The notes beneath the pieces are model-generated. The model did no database searches, was not told the DNA's origin, and was given only the letters and a program-made list of their open reading frames with translations. A stretch of DNA of 30,460 nucleotides from Mikrocytos mackini (lineage: Eukaryota; Endomyxa; Ascetosporea; Mikrocytida; Mikrocytiidae): contig JASNJN010000249.1 of assembly GCA_030180075.1 (NCBI GenBank), positions 1 to 30,460 of the forward strand, given 5' to 3'. The position numbers and the translations under genes are program-made. Shown here one piece after another: positions 17,329 through 27,271 of this stretch (position 1 is its first letter; each line of letters begins with the position of its first letter).

Positions 17329-17911
17329 CAATGAATACATAATTCAGACACATATCAATTTATTAGCCTACCTATTTGAAACTGTTCAGTTACAATACAG
17401 ACAAACATTTACCAGGGATGTTATTGTGTATGACCATATTAACAACAAGTCTGAATCAAAAACTACAACTATTAAACAGATTTTTATAATAATCGATGAG
17501 ATAAACATCTTTAAACTGAAAGACATAACAAGTATACATGTAAAAAGCGGTAACTATGAGAAGTATCTTTATAAGGCTAATCTTTATATACTAATAATAG
17601 AAAGGGTACATCTTAGAGTTATAAATGGAGCTAATGAAGGAAGAATGAAATTCATTTTCTCGTCTATACTACCAATCTCCCAAATAAGAGACGATTCAAT
17701 TCGATATCTTAAATTTCAAACTTTTACAGAATTTTTAATCGAGAAAAAGTTGATGCATTCTTTTGGGGAAATAAGTTTTTTTAACTTTTTACAAGTTATT
17801 TCACAGCATATAAATGGACAGCCCAATAAGTTAGCGAGACTTGCCGAACAAGCAACATATAAACCCCTTGCTTTTAAACCGTACGTAGATGAGTACACCC
17901 CGTCTCAATAA
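17312..17911 (+). CDS. P-loop ATPase, second half (Walker B, GxP motif); 3' end supplied by the Tc1 terminal repeat
   Basis: This continues the ATPase core. Walker B is KQIFIIIDEINIF (D62, E63 of this frame). A sensor-like strand reads MKFIFSSILPISQ. The helical part ends in HINGQPNKLARLAEQ (GQP at about 169-171), similar to the G-x-P of STAND/ORC-type ATPases. The last codons (TPSQ and the stop) are not host sequence: the transposon terminal repeat begins at 17896, after the TA at 17894-17895. A candidate 5' splice site GTACGT stands at 17881 in the codon for P190. Splicing from 17880 to 19434 would join this frame in phase to the downstream beta-rich ORF. Without the transposon the unspliced frame would run only 10 to 12 codons further. 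Exact ATPase family uncertain. Confidence 0.6.
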   Translation: MTNIDNNEYIIQTHINLLAYLFETVQLQYRQTFTRDVIVYDHINNKSESKTTTIKQIFIIIDEINIFKLKDITSIHVKSGNYEKYLYKANLYILIIERVHLRVINGANEGRMKFIFSSILPISQIRDDSIRYLKFQTFTEFLIEKKLMHSFGEISFFNFLQVISQHINGQPNKLARLAEQATYKPLAFKPYVDEYTPSQ

Positions 17912-17922
17912 TGTTGGCCACC
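17894..17922 (+). repeat. Tc1 left outer terminal direct repeat
   Basis: TACACCCCGT then TTGGCCACC; the inverted partner lies at about 19364-19392. It includes the TA target site and provides the in-frame stop for the ATPase ORF. Confidence 0.85.
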
Positions 17923-18083
17923 AAGAAAATAAGCTGAAAATGAATCAGCAAAGCATAACGAATATTGAGATATAAGTATATGATGTAGCTATAAGATTAA
18001 TAGTCGCCTTTATTTGCAAATTCGTTGTAGTTGTCTTTGTGTTTCGATAATGCCATTTCTAAATTTTCTTTTCAAAATTTTAA

Positions 18084-18102
18084 TTCCAAAATTATTGGCC
18101 AC
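18084..18102 (+). repeat. Tc1 left inner direct repeat
   Basis: TTCCAAAATTATTGGCCAC repeats the inner half of the outer terminus and ends 8 bp before the transposase ATG. In IR/DR elements both copies bind transposase. Confidence 0.7.
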
Positions 18103-18110
18103 GTTGGATT

Positions 18111-19139
18111 ATGGACAAACAAAGCAACTCTGATGACAAAAACAACATTGAGCTAGTAAATAATAAGCTAATTCGATGTGTGTTGAAATTATACTACAAG
18201 GAGAAAAGCATGAGAGAAATTTCGCGTACTTTGGATATTCCAAGACAAACTGTGGGGTTCTGGATACATAAGTTTAAAGAGGATCCTGTTTCATTGAACA
18301 ACGACAATCGGGACCGTCCACAAGCACTTACCGACAGAGAAAAAAGAGTGATACTTAAAGATATCACTAATGACCCCTTTACAACAATCGACGAATTGAA
18401 AAACTCGAATAAGTTGACTGTTTCGAGATCGACCATACACCGACACCTCAAAAATTCCGACTTAACCAGCAGAACCCCTACCAAAAAAATAATCCTCTCT
18501 CAAAAACATAAAACAGAAAGACTTGAGTTCGCAAACAAACATCTATTCGAGAGTTTTACTTCTACAGTTTTCTCTGATGAGAAAAAATTCAATATGGACG
18601 GCCCCGATTGTTATTCAAAGCATTGGGGCAAAAAGAACGAGGAAATAGTATACAAAAACCAGCGTAAATTTGGAGGAGGCTCTATAATGGTCCACGTAGC
18701 CATTTCTTATTTTGGGCCCGTTTCACTTTGTGAGATGGTTGGAACCTACGATGCCGAGGATTTTATAACATTGTTGAATGATAAAGTTCTTCCTACAGTA
18801 CAACAATTCTTCCCCAATGGTTCTTTTGTGTTCCAGCAAGACAATGCATCTATACACAACGCACGATATGCGAAGGACTATTATACAGAAAAGGGCTTAG
18901 AAATTCTAAAATGGCCTGCTAGGAGCCCGGACCTGAACCCCGTTGAAAACATCTTTAGCTTGTTGAGTGAGGAAATATACAAGAAAGGAAAAATATATAC
19001 AAATATCGATGAGTTGTGGGAATCTATTGTTAAAGCTTTCGAAAACTTGGATCATGAAATAATAAAGAAATTATATGACGGAATGAAAAAAAGATTGTTG
19101 CAAGTAATAAAAAATAATGGTGGTATAATTAAATATTGA
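18111..19139 (+). CDS. Tc1-family transposase, DD34E
   Basis: This intact 342-residue transposase is close to the usual Tc1 length. The paired-like N terminus has a first helix-turn-helix (SMREISRTLDIPRQTVGFWIHK, about 33-54) and a second one around TIDELKNS...SRSTIHRHLKNS (about 98-122), linked by RPQALTDRE. The catalytic triad is D in FSDEKKFNMDG, D in FQQDNASIH, and E in SPDLNPVENIF. Exactly 34 residues separate the second D and the E, giving DD34E. The GG(G)SIMVHVAIS box is present. All catalytic residues are intact and there is no stop, so activity is possible. It cuts and pastes the surrounding element at TA sites. Confidence 0.95.
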   Translation: MDKQSNSDDKNNIELVNNKLIRCVLKLYYKEKSMREISRTLDIPRQTVGFWIHKFKEDPVSLNNDNRDRPQALTDREKRVILKDITNDPFTTIDELKNSNKLTVSRSTIHRHLKNSDLTSRTPTKKIILSQKHKTERLEFANKHLFESFTSTVFSDEKKFNMDGPDCYSKHWGKKNEEIVYKNQRKFGGGSIMVHVAISYFGPVSLCEMVGTYDAEDFITLLNDKVLPTVQQFFPNGSFVFQQDNASIHNARYAKDYYTEKGLEILKWPARSPDLNPVENIFSLLSEEIYKKGKIYTNIDELWESIVKAFENLDHEIIKKLYDGMKKRLLQVIKNNGGIIKY

Positions 19140-19181
19140 TATTAAAAATGAATTTAGTAAATTTTTTGAAGTTTTTTTTGA

Positions 19182-19392
19182 GTGGCCAATTTTTTTGAAA
19201 CGAAATAAAATTCATCTAAAAATAAAAATCGTGATATAGGCGACAAAAGATGTCGAAAATACAATTTTTTAAATTATCATTTTTTATAAATGTTTTACAT
19301 TATACATATATGCATTAATTTGATAAAATTTATACAACTGAGGGTTTAATGGTTGAAATTGTAAATGGCCAATATTTTTGAAACGGGGTGTA
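19182..19392 (+). repeat. Tc1 right inverted repeat region with inner (19182-19202) and outer (19364-19392) direct repeats
   Basis: GTGGCCAATTTTTTTGAAACG at the inner position and ATGGCCAATATTTTTGAAACG at the outer one are near-identical and in the same orientation. The outer copy ends GGGGTG followed by the TA duplicate. Confidence 0.85.
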
Positions 19393-19433
19393 CAAGACCA
19401 AAACAATAAACAACTTTTCTATTTAATTTGTAG

Positions 19434-21609
19434 GCACCGAATATATACAATAACAATTGAAGGATTGATACAGACGAATATAAAGATTCGAAACGATAAA
19501 ACAATAAGGAGTATATTTGATCAAAAAAACTATGTCGAAATAACTGGGAAGGAAGACAATCCTCTACTTTACTCAAAATACTTCGACAGCATTCATCTTC
19601 GTCTTATAATTAAAGCTGTTTACATCTCTGAAGATGAATACCTGCTTATAGATTCTAGCAATTTGGTGTACTATCTGAATACAAGCAATATTACAAATGT
19701 TAGACTTTTAATGGAAGTACATATTAATGAGGTTGTTGGATTCAAGTGTATAATCGAAGTATATAGAGACAAAGAGCACGTTTTACTTTATTTAAAAGGA
19801 GAGTTTGATGATGCTGTAACGCTACAAATACCAGTAAATGATGTTTTAAATATAAATCGGTGGATATTAAAAAGAGATGTATCGATAAGATGTTTTGGGA
19901 AAATAGAGCATGTGGATAAGATTAACAAAACTATAATCCGTATTGAAAATGTAGTGTACCTTCTAAACAAAAAACTGATTGTAAGGAACAAATACGAGAA
20001 CAAAAGGCATTTTCACGAAGAGATTTACTCAGAGAGACTCACAAACCCAATAGAAGTTGTACAAACTTTGAAATTAGGAGAAGGCAGCATTAACGGCAAT
20101 CAACGTAAAATTACTAAAGAAGATTATGTTTGTCAAATAAAAAAGAAAGGAAAAGAAGTTTTATTGTATTATAAAGAAGATGGAAAAGAACATATTAAAA
20201 CTCTTCAAATTGGGAATTCAGTTTTGAATTTGTTTACACCCATCGATTGGTTGATTACAGATAATAAACTTCTTGTGCTCGAACAAAACTCAGGATACTT
20301 TTTCGGCACAATCATGCCAAAAGAAAAAGAAATAACACTGGACCATGTCCCATTTAACAATAGTTTATGGATTTATAAAAGTTCTATTGTGTCAACAAGT
20401 TTCATCCAATTAAAAGAAGATACAGTTATCAGTGTGCTTTTAACTGAAAACAACATTAAAGTTGTACTCATATTTAGAACAAATATTACAGATAACAGAT
20501 TATTTCTGTTTAATCATAAAGACAATTATCAAGATGATAAAAAACTAAGAATTTTAAAGCTAAATGAATATAATATACAAATAGACTATTTAGGACGAGT
20601 TTATTTATTATTTGTAGACCAACACAATAGAATGAAATTTAGAGAGTGCCATGGACTTAATGAAGTAGGTTGTATTATTGACAAAGTTTATGAATTAAAT
20701 CCAATCATAAATTTATATTACAGGCTATATATGAATTACCATTTTTGTGAGCATTTGCTAGCAATATTCTATTACGATAAAAAGCTGAAAATGAAATGCT
20801 TTGATAACTTGGAAGAAGATGAATACAGCTATGTTGGAAAAGAAGGACTGGAAAACCTCAGATTTCTCAAATGCTACTATAAAGAAGGAAAACATCTTTT
20901 AATCGGAGCATTAGATGATGGTAATTGTGGCAAAGACGAAGAAGTAGAGTATGATGAGGATGAAGAAGAAAAAGAAAAGGGAGAAATAACATTTATCATC
21001 GAAAGATATACTAAAGATTACCAATTCAAAACTATTGTAACAGAAATGAAAGATCTAGAATCTAATGAAGACGCGATACTTGTTGGTAGTAACATTTTAA
21101 TATTCATAGATCAGGGAGACATTGACCTCTACAAAATGAAGGATGGTGATATATATCTCAAAAGTAGCTTGTCTGAATGTGTTAATTCCGATGAGTGTGT
21201 ACAAATGATTGTAGAGGATGGTTACGATGAGGAATTTTGTAGGCGTGAAGAAGATCACTTCAACGGAGACCCTGGAATGCTAGATTTTAGAGAAATTGTG
21301 GAATTTAGAGAAACTGTCGTTTTTGAGTTCTATAGGAAAACGATTGGAATACTTCAATTAGCAAACGGAAAGGCAGATCATATAAAGTACATCCATTTGG
21401 AAGGAGTGGTTTACGATATGCAATTGTATGAAGACTTATTGTATCTTGTATTAGGTAATTGTAAGTATATCCGAGTTTTTTTGACTGTTGATAAAAAAAC
21501 AAGTCAAATCATACAAATAGGAAAACAGCCGCACAAAATATATAGAAAGAATGGGAAATTAAAACTGATAACAACAGAAGGATCAATAGTTACAGTAATA
21601 AAAAAGTAA
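19434..21609 (+). CDS. Large beta-strand-rich protein, 5' end missing; possible beta-propeller, possible C-terminal half of the ATPase
   Basis: The open frame runs from 19378 (inside the transposon terminal repeat) to 21609. Host sequence starts at 19393, and 19434 follows a candidate 3' splice site (CTTTTCTATTTAATTTGTAG). No ATG occurs in frame until 19711 (residue 112), although the sequence before it already looks coding (HRIYTITIEGLIQTNIKI). The gene therefore lacks a normal start. The 725 residues are rich in short alternating hydrophobic strands and turns (LLYLVLGNCKYIRVFL, KIYRKNGKLKLITTEG), as in degenerate beta-propellers, without WD or kelch signatures. An acidic insert (DEEVEYDEDEEEKEK) lies about two thirds along. 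No family was recognised. The frame is in splice phase with the ATPase ORF, so it may be its C-terminal domain; the alternative is a separate gene whose first exon was displaced. Confidence 0.65.
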
Positions 21610-22145
21610 ATGTTAAAGGAAATATAAATAGGCTTTATTTGTACATTTATTTGCATGAGGTATGACATTGTAATCTGTTTCGTCATTTTGTTTAAGTTTA
21701 TTGTGTAAAACGATTATATTTCAATTTTTAACGAGTTTTTAATTGATTATATTTACATTACAGTCAAACCTTGATAAAATTTACAAATTTTCCAAGATTT
21801 ACAAAAACACCCATTTTCGACGATTTTCCGAAAATGATTCAATAATCACCAAATTGTGCATAAATTATGTGAACTTTGCCCAATAAGTATTAATTGCGTG
21901 TTAGAATAACATAGAAATCCATTTATCAAAATTTGAAAATTATTTTTTCGTAAGATTTACACTCGGATAAATTTTATTTTACCAAATATCTTTCAAGAAA
22001 AAATCTTGGTCCAATATCCCAGGTATAACATTGTCAGCCCCACTGGCTGATTTACCACTCCGAGAGTATGTGGAGTGGTTGTGGGTGTTCGTAGGTCTCA
22101 TTGTAAAAAGTTATATAGGTAGTTAATTTCTATTATTTATTTATG
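21610..22145. other. Intergenic region with a possible pogo/Tigger-like terminal fragment and a hairpin
   Basis: CAGTCAAACCTTGATAAA at about 21761-21778 resembles the terminal repeat of pogo/Tigger DNA transposons (CAGTCAAACCTCGATAA), but no inverted partner was found. A 7-bp hairpin CCACTCC/GGAGTGG lies at 22055-22078. Nothing else is coding. Part of 22015-22145 may belong to the end of the adjacent LTR-element fossil. Confidence 0.35.
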
Positions 22146-23282
22146 TCAGTCACTAGGGATACGTGACATCCCGGCCTCCTCCGAAAACGCGGGTTTCACA
22201 CGTTTAACATTTATCCATTCTGTTCGATTGCCACGGTCAATCTGTAGAGAGTTTCCTTTTACCCGCAAACCAATAATCTCAAAGGGGCCTGACCAAGGAA
22301 GGTCATCCTTGTAGCAATTTACCTCCTTTATGAAAACTATATCTTTTATTTCATAAGGACTTTGTAAATTACGCTTTGCGTTTGTCTTGTTTTCGCTATT
22401 TCGCGCTTTGGCGCCAATCCTCTCGTTTAATTGGCTCATGTTAATATTCAGATCTCGTCGTAGTAGATCTATTGGCGACTTCCCAAACCTTACTTCTATG
22501 GGTGAGTATCCCAGGGTAGAATGGTTTGTGTAATTCAATGCGATCCAAACTTTATTCAACACAAACTCTGGTGTTTGATTCGGATAAACTTTGAATAGGT
22601 AACCTACGGTCTGATTAAGACGTTCAGAGATCCCATTCCCGGTGGGATTGTATGGGCTCGTCTCCGTTTTCTCTATGTTTCTCCCAATGCATTCTTCTTC
22701 GAGTCGTTTCGAAGTAAATTGCGTACCATTATCGCTATGCAGTCTTTTAGGATTACCGTGCTTTTCAAACCAATCGTCGACTAGAGCTTTTACAACAGTA
22801 ATGGCTTTGATGTCGTACAGAGCGATAACTTCAGTATAACGAGTAGCAGCATCTGTGATGGAAAGAACATAACCTTTTCCTTGTGTTCCGCGCTCCTCTA
22901 AACGAATTGGTCCAAAGATATCGGTAGAGACAAAGTCATTGAATTCCCTGGCATCGCTTCCTATGTACCCAGTAATCTTTCCATGTTTAGGATGGGTTTT
23001 CTTAGCTAATGCACATTCTTCACATTGTTGAGAAACTATTTTGGCTTGCGTTTTAATACCTTCAACTGCAAAATATGGTGTGCATGTTTTCATGAATTTG
23101 TTTAAGCCAGGATGGCCCAGAAATTCATGCATATTGAGACACCAATTATATGAGTGTTCTTTGGGTATAACAACTCTCCTTTTCTCATCGACCACCAACT
23201 TGTGGTTTCCTAAACTGCACTCAGAATACTTGCTATTTGGGAGAGGTATCTCTTCCTTTTTTTTTAAAGAGAAAGACAACAT
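22146..23282 (-). mobile_element. Ty3/mdg4-type LTR retroelement fossil, integrase part
   Basis: The minus strand encodes a retroviral-type integrase of the Ty3 clade. An N-terminal HHCC zinc domain (MHEFLGHPG ... QQCEECALAK) leads to an rve core with the acidic triad contexts STDIFGPI, HSDNGTQF and NGISERLNQT. A C-terminal chromatin/DNA-binding-like part carries SPYEIKDIVFIKE and PWSGPFEIIG. The integrase reading frame looks whole, but the element is not: no gag, protease, reverse transcriptase or RNase H is seen upstream (toward 24.1 kb), and no LTR pair was recognised. This is a remnant, probably of moderate age given the preserved motifs. Confidence 0.88.
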
Positions 23283-24100
23283 AAATATTTAATTTACTTA
23301 TTGGTTTTTCCGTCTAACCTAGCTTCCTCATCAGTATTCCAACACAATTTAAGGGTCAATTTAATTTGCAAAAACTTTCTTGTTAATTTGTGCAAATAAA
23401 CATGCTCGTTATTCTTGGAATGTGTTTATTAAATTAACACAACCATTTTGCAACGAAATTTATCTTGCAATTTAAACTTCAAATATGATTTTTAACCAGT
23501 ATTTAACCTATTGTTCAATAACTATTGTTATTAACAGATTACTGCCTATTTCACAAAACAAAACAAATAGTCCCTTATGTAGGGTTGTTTTATACTTCGT
23601 AAAAGTACTATATTTGCTGCTATAAGCCATCTAAAGGTACTTTTATAAAAAGCTACTACAAGGCTTTTCAGCGTTTATAAGTTCTTTAACACTTGGCCTT
23701 ATGTAAACCAACCCACCCATTTTTCTTATATATTACGTAGAGACACATAGGGTGCGTTTTTGGTTTTTGACCGATTTCCAGAAGTTAACTTTTTATTTTG
23801 TTAATAATACATAACTTGGTTTGCCGTGATCTGATAGATATGAAATCAGACAAACGGACTTAAAATCATATTTAGAAGTGGCTTTGCAACCGAAAAACTT
23901 TCCCTGGGTCTATATCGCCCAGCCCATTTTTCGGCATTTTTCACAGTTGCAAAAATAAACCTTGTTACGAAAATAGGCTGTGTTGCAAAAATAAACCTTG
24001 TTTCAAAAATAATGAGGGTTTGCTTAATGTGCAATCATTAATTTAAAGGTTTTTGAAAAGTTCTATTACCCTCCTTGTGTTGTTTAAACACTATGGGTTC
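23283..24100. other. Non-coding AT-rich region beside the integrase fossil
   Basis: No gene is seen. It may include leftover sequence of the LTR element. It contains the 36-bp duplication listed separately and ends at an ambiguous base (24101) where composition changes. Confidence 0.4.
23946..24016. repeat. Two-copy tandem repeat, 36-bp unit
   Basis: GTTGCAAAAATAAACCTTGTT occurs at 23946 and 23982; the unit is about 36 bp, and the second copy fades after about 25 bp. A partial third word (GAAAATAGG) lies between. Confidence 0.7.
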
Positions 24101-24330
24101 NCTATCATTTGTATACCTTCCGCTCACCCCTCGTNTATGTAGGCACTTGGCCTAAGCGTTTGAGCTTTGGCGGGGTGGCTATCGTGTCGGAAGCCTGTGG
24201 AGATTTTGCTCCTAGTGGGAGCGCCTTCCACAGGACACGGAACTGAGACTTTGTTCTCATTGGTGTGGACCGTTTTAGGTCTTTCGCTTAGCATGGACCC
24301 TAACCCCTATACGGTGGGGTTGTCCGGTTT
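24100..24330. other. GC-rich, hairpin-rich segment of unknown nature
   Basis: This short island is much less AT-rich than its surroundings and is dense in stem-loops. CGTGTC (24183-24188) and CTGTGGA (24195-24201) pair with the contiguous TCCACAGGACACG (24227-24239). GCTCC/GGAGC (24208-24222) is nested inside. TGAGA/TCTCA, GGACC/GGTC and CCCC/GGGG hairpins follow. No open frame has protein texture. It fits neither tRNA nor 5S rRNA. It may be the structured end of a transposon or a non-coding RNA. Ambiguous bases at 24101 and 24135 suggest a multi-copy sequence. Confidence 0.4.
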
Positions 24331-24349
24331 GCTAATTTGCAGGACCTTT

Positions 24350-25440
24350 CGGATTTTTAGAAAATTTAAAATTTTGAATTGTTCATCGCATAATGTATAA
24401 TTATCCCCCATATATTCTTCTAAACAAACATTTTCTCCTCCAAATGATGCATCGTTTTCATATTCATTTTCTTCATAAACAGTCTGTGCGTTTATTCCTG
24501 AGTTCTTATTAATATCCTTCAACGCTTTCACATTTTCTTTGGCTATTTTAGGGTTTATCCTATTACTTTGTTTGATAAACCAACGCTTGTCTATAAAATC
24601 AGATAATTTTACGTCATTCTGTGATTATAGAAGAAGTGAATACATGGTAGTCCAAACTTAGTTGAGAATTTACAACATTTTTTATATCAAATGTATAGGA
24701 AATATTATGGGTAGTGAGATATCTCGAGCTTTGTTCAATTTTGATAATCTGTTCGAATGCGTAATTAGAAAGTATACTCTTTAAATTTAAGATATTTTGT
24801 GGTAATTGTTTGTTTGGTATGCGTTTTCTTTTTCTTGAACTTTTATTCATTAGTTTGTTATTTCGCTCTTCAAAGAAAATTGATATTTTTATTAGAAAGT
24901 TCCCTATTTGTTGGTTTAATTTAACTTCGTCTTTAATTAAATTAAAATATGATTCTATATTATTAGTAGTATGAATGTCATAAAATTGCTTATTTGGGTT
25001 GAAACAAGGGATGAATTCGTCTTTTATTTTCTCCCCGTTTTGTTATAATATGTGAGTGTTTCAGGATGTAGACAACTTTTAAAACCAGAATAATGTGAAT
25101 CATCTTCTCAAAAACAAAGCCTTTTTATTGTATTTATATTTTCTTCTTTTTGTATTTTATTCATTTTCCTATTTCTGTTAATTCGAGTTACAAATGTTTT
25201 AATAATATGAAACCTACATAAGTTGAGTGAAGTCGACAAAAAGAATTTTCTCAGAGTTTTACGTTCGGAAAGGTCTTTATCCGTAATTATGTATTGAGTT
25301 TTCTCGGGATTGTTCTTTAGAATAAACTTCTCAAATACTCATATTAGTAATTGGCTTGTTTCGTTATGTACTAAGAAGGAGTAAAATGAAACACTTTTCA
25401 TCTCTTCATTAACTCCTAATAACACAAAATATTACTCTGG
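24350..25440 (-). pseudogene. Decayed MULE (Mutator-like) transposase
   Basis: Read on the minus strand from about 25440, the text YFVLLGVNEEMKSVSFYSFL, then PEKTQYIITDKDLSERKTL and LNLCRFHIIKTF, matches the MULE transposase core (a short 'xxTDxDxA' block followed by a C-x-x-H context). Further down, TTNNIESYFNLIKDEV and the residues around 24850-24614 match the region after the core. The last preserved part (about 24610-24370) is acidic and lies in the same general reading direction. The coding sequence is broken by several stops and shifts across these segments, and the N terminus is not seen. No terminal inverted repeats were found. This is a dead DNA transposon. Confidence 0.65.
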
Positions 25441-25881
25441 GCACAACACCTGCTCCCATACACCGAATTATACCATAATTTACTACTATTTGCTATTATT
25501 TACTAGATAATAACTAGGGCAACCAAAATGCTGAAAATTATTTTTACTTATATTTAGCCCTATGATCCAACAACGTTATTTTGGTATTTAAATTTGTTTT
25601 GGAGCGTTCCTGAACGAGATAGAAATGCTTAAAAAGATGTTATTGCTTATTTTGTACCAAAAACGTACTTTGATCGAAAAGTATAGTACTTAAAATATTA
25701 TTTACAAGAAAACTATCCGGTCAATAAACCTTATGTGAGTTTGTATAATATTTATTATATATGATGTTGAAGTATATATAAACTAAAACTTTTAAAACCA
25801 TTTTTATTTAAATCCTTTGTTTGGATTCTTAAATTCTTAAATGGGATTTAATAAAATTTTTATAAATCAATCAAATAACAG
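25441..25881. other. AT-rich region without genes
   Basis: Nothing coding or repetitive was recognised. It may hold the eroded 5' part of the MULE element. Confidence 0.4.
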
Positions 25882-26127
25882 TAGAGTTTTCAATTTCCCG
25901 GGAATCGAGAAACGATGTTTTCAAATCCAATGTGCTAATTTTGGGGAAAATTTTGAAATCGAAATTTCCCGTATTAGTTCTCAAAAAATTTATTCTATAT
26001 GGGGGCGAACTCGCATGTTTATTATAGCATTTTATCCTAAAAGTCAAAATTATAAGAAATTATGTCTTAGTTTCCAAATTTGGATTTTCCGGTTTTATTT
26101 CGATATTTTTCGGGAAAGGAAACCCTA
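25882..26127. mobile_element. hAT-type MITE with 8-bp target-site duplication
   Basis: The left end begins TAGAGTTTTCAATTTCCCGG. The right end, read on the minus strand, begins TAGGGTTTCCTTTCCCGAAA, giving an imperfect terminal inverted repeat. The flanks are AATAACAG (25874-25881) and AATAAAAG (26128-26135), an 8-bp direct repeat with one mismatch, the size expected for hAT insertions. The 246-bp element carries an open frame of 95 codons, but it is composed of the repeat itself and is not a gene. Confidence 0.7.
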
Positions 26128-26135
26128 AATAAAAG

Positions 26136-27271
26136 ATCAAGGCTAGTATTAACATTTATAAATGAAATTAAATAAATTTACTTAATCAATAATATTTTTA
26201 ATTAAATTAAATTTTTGAATTAGTTGTCGTTTATTAGGAAACGTTGACATCATGTTCATAAATGTTCGAAAATTATGTGGCCAAAATTGTTGAAACTTTT
26301 AATCTCAATCAATCGCTGATTAAACTAAATAATATTTATATTTTAACTCAGGAAATTTTTAAATGAAAATAATAGAAGATTTTGTATATATGTAATTAAT
26401 TTTAAATCAATAGCTTGTCGCGTTTAAAAAATATTAACCAGTTAAGAAATACATATTTAGTTCTGCCTTATATATATCTAAACATAATATCGTTAAAACC
26501 GTAATTATCTCTATTTGAATATCCTAAAGATTTATATCTAGTTCAGATGTTGTTTTAAATCCAAAATATAAATAGATTTTATTTATAAATTTATAATAAA
26601 CAAACAATAAGTAATAGGATTAATTATTCCAAATATTTTAAAAACGATATAATTAAATTAACATATATACCATGTTTTTCAAATCAATTCAAGCTATTCA
26701 AAAACATTAGATAACTGTTGTGAACTATTATGACAAGTAGCATTTTCTGAACTGATTATTTCGAATCTAAACCAAATACTATCGACAAAGTCAAGCGACG
26801 TAATATAAAATTCTTACCTTTTATACTAAATTATTTTAGCTATTCCATAATATATTAAATATTATATAAAGAACAGCTAATGGTTTTATACATTGCCATA
26901 TTTATTATGATGTAATTAAACCCAATTATATATAATAATAATTAAAAAATTAAGATGAAATAGTTCGACAATTTTAAATCAATTGTAAGAGAATATGTTT
27001 ATACTAAAAATAATGCTATCTAACTAAATGCATAAATGTATATATCAAAACAAGCCTTCCATCGCATTTTCCCCCAAATTATTTTAAACCGGCCCAAAAA
27101 TCACAAAATAAACACCGATCATAATTTTTGAAATATATTGTATTTTCCTGAGGAAAATAGACTAAACCGAACGCTCAGACGGCGATTTAACCGACACCAC
27201 TTCGATAAACAGCCTATTTAAAAAGGGCGAATTTCCAAAATCCGAATTTGTACAATTTGAAATTAGGGGAA
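26136..27271. other. Very AT-rich region without genes
   Basis: More than 1 kb of strongly AT-rich DNA with no protein texture on either strand and no recognised element. Confidence 0.5.

Larger units (their letters stand above)
17896..19390 (+). mobile_element. Complete Tc1-like DNA transposon with IR/DR ends, TA target duplication
   Basis: The outer ends are inverted: CACCCCGTCTCAATAATG... on the left and, read from the right edge on the minus strand, CACCCCGTTTCAAAAATA..., both running into TTGGCCA. They are flanked by TA at 17894-17895 and 19391-19392. Inner copies of the same direct repeat occur at about 18084-18102 and 19182-19202, about 185 bp inside each outer copy. This is the IR/DR architecture seen in Sleeping Beauty-type Tc1 elements. 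The element is about 1.5 kb and encodes one intact transposase. It sits between the ATPase frame and the beta-rich ORF, possibly inside a short intron. The intact ORF and recognisable ends suggest fairly recent insertion, though the outer repeats have begun to differ. Confidence 0.93.

Noticed and set aside
19711-21609. Start of the beta-rich gene at the first in-frame ATG (19711)
   Set aside because: About 90 upstream host codons look equally coding, so this start would discard part of the domain; kept only as an alternative.
24100-24330. tRNA or 5S rRNA gene
   Set aside because: No cloverleaf, B-box or 5S core sequence could be found despite the many hairpins.
25841-26128. 95-codon ORF
   Set aside because: It coincides almost exactly with the hAT-type MITE and its terminal repeats, so it is not a gene.
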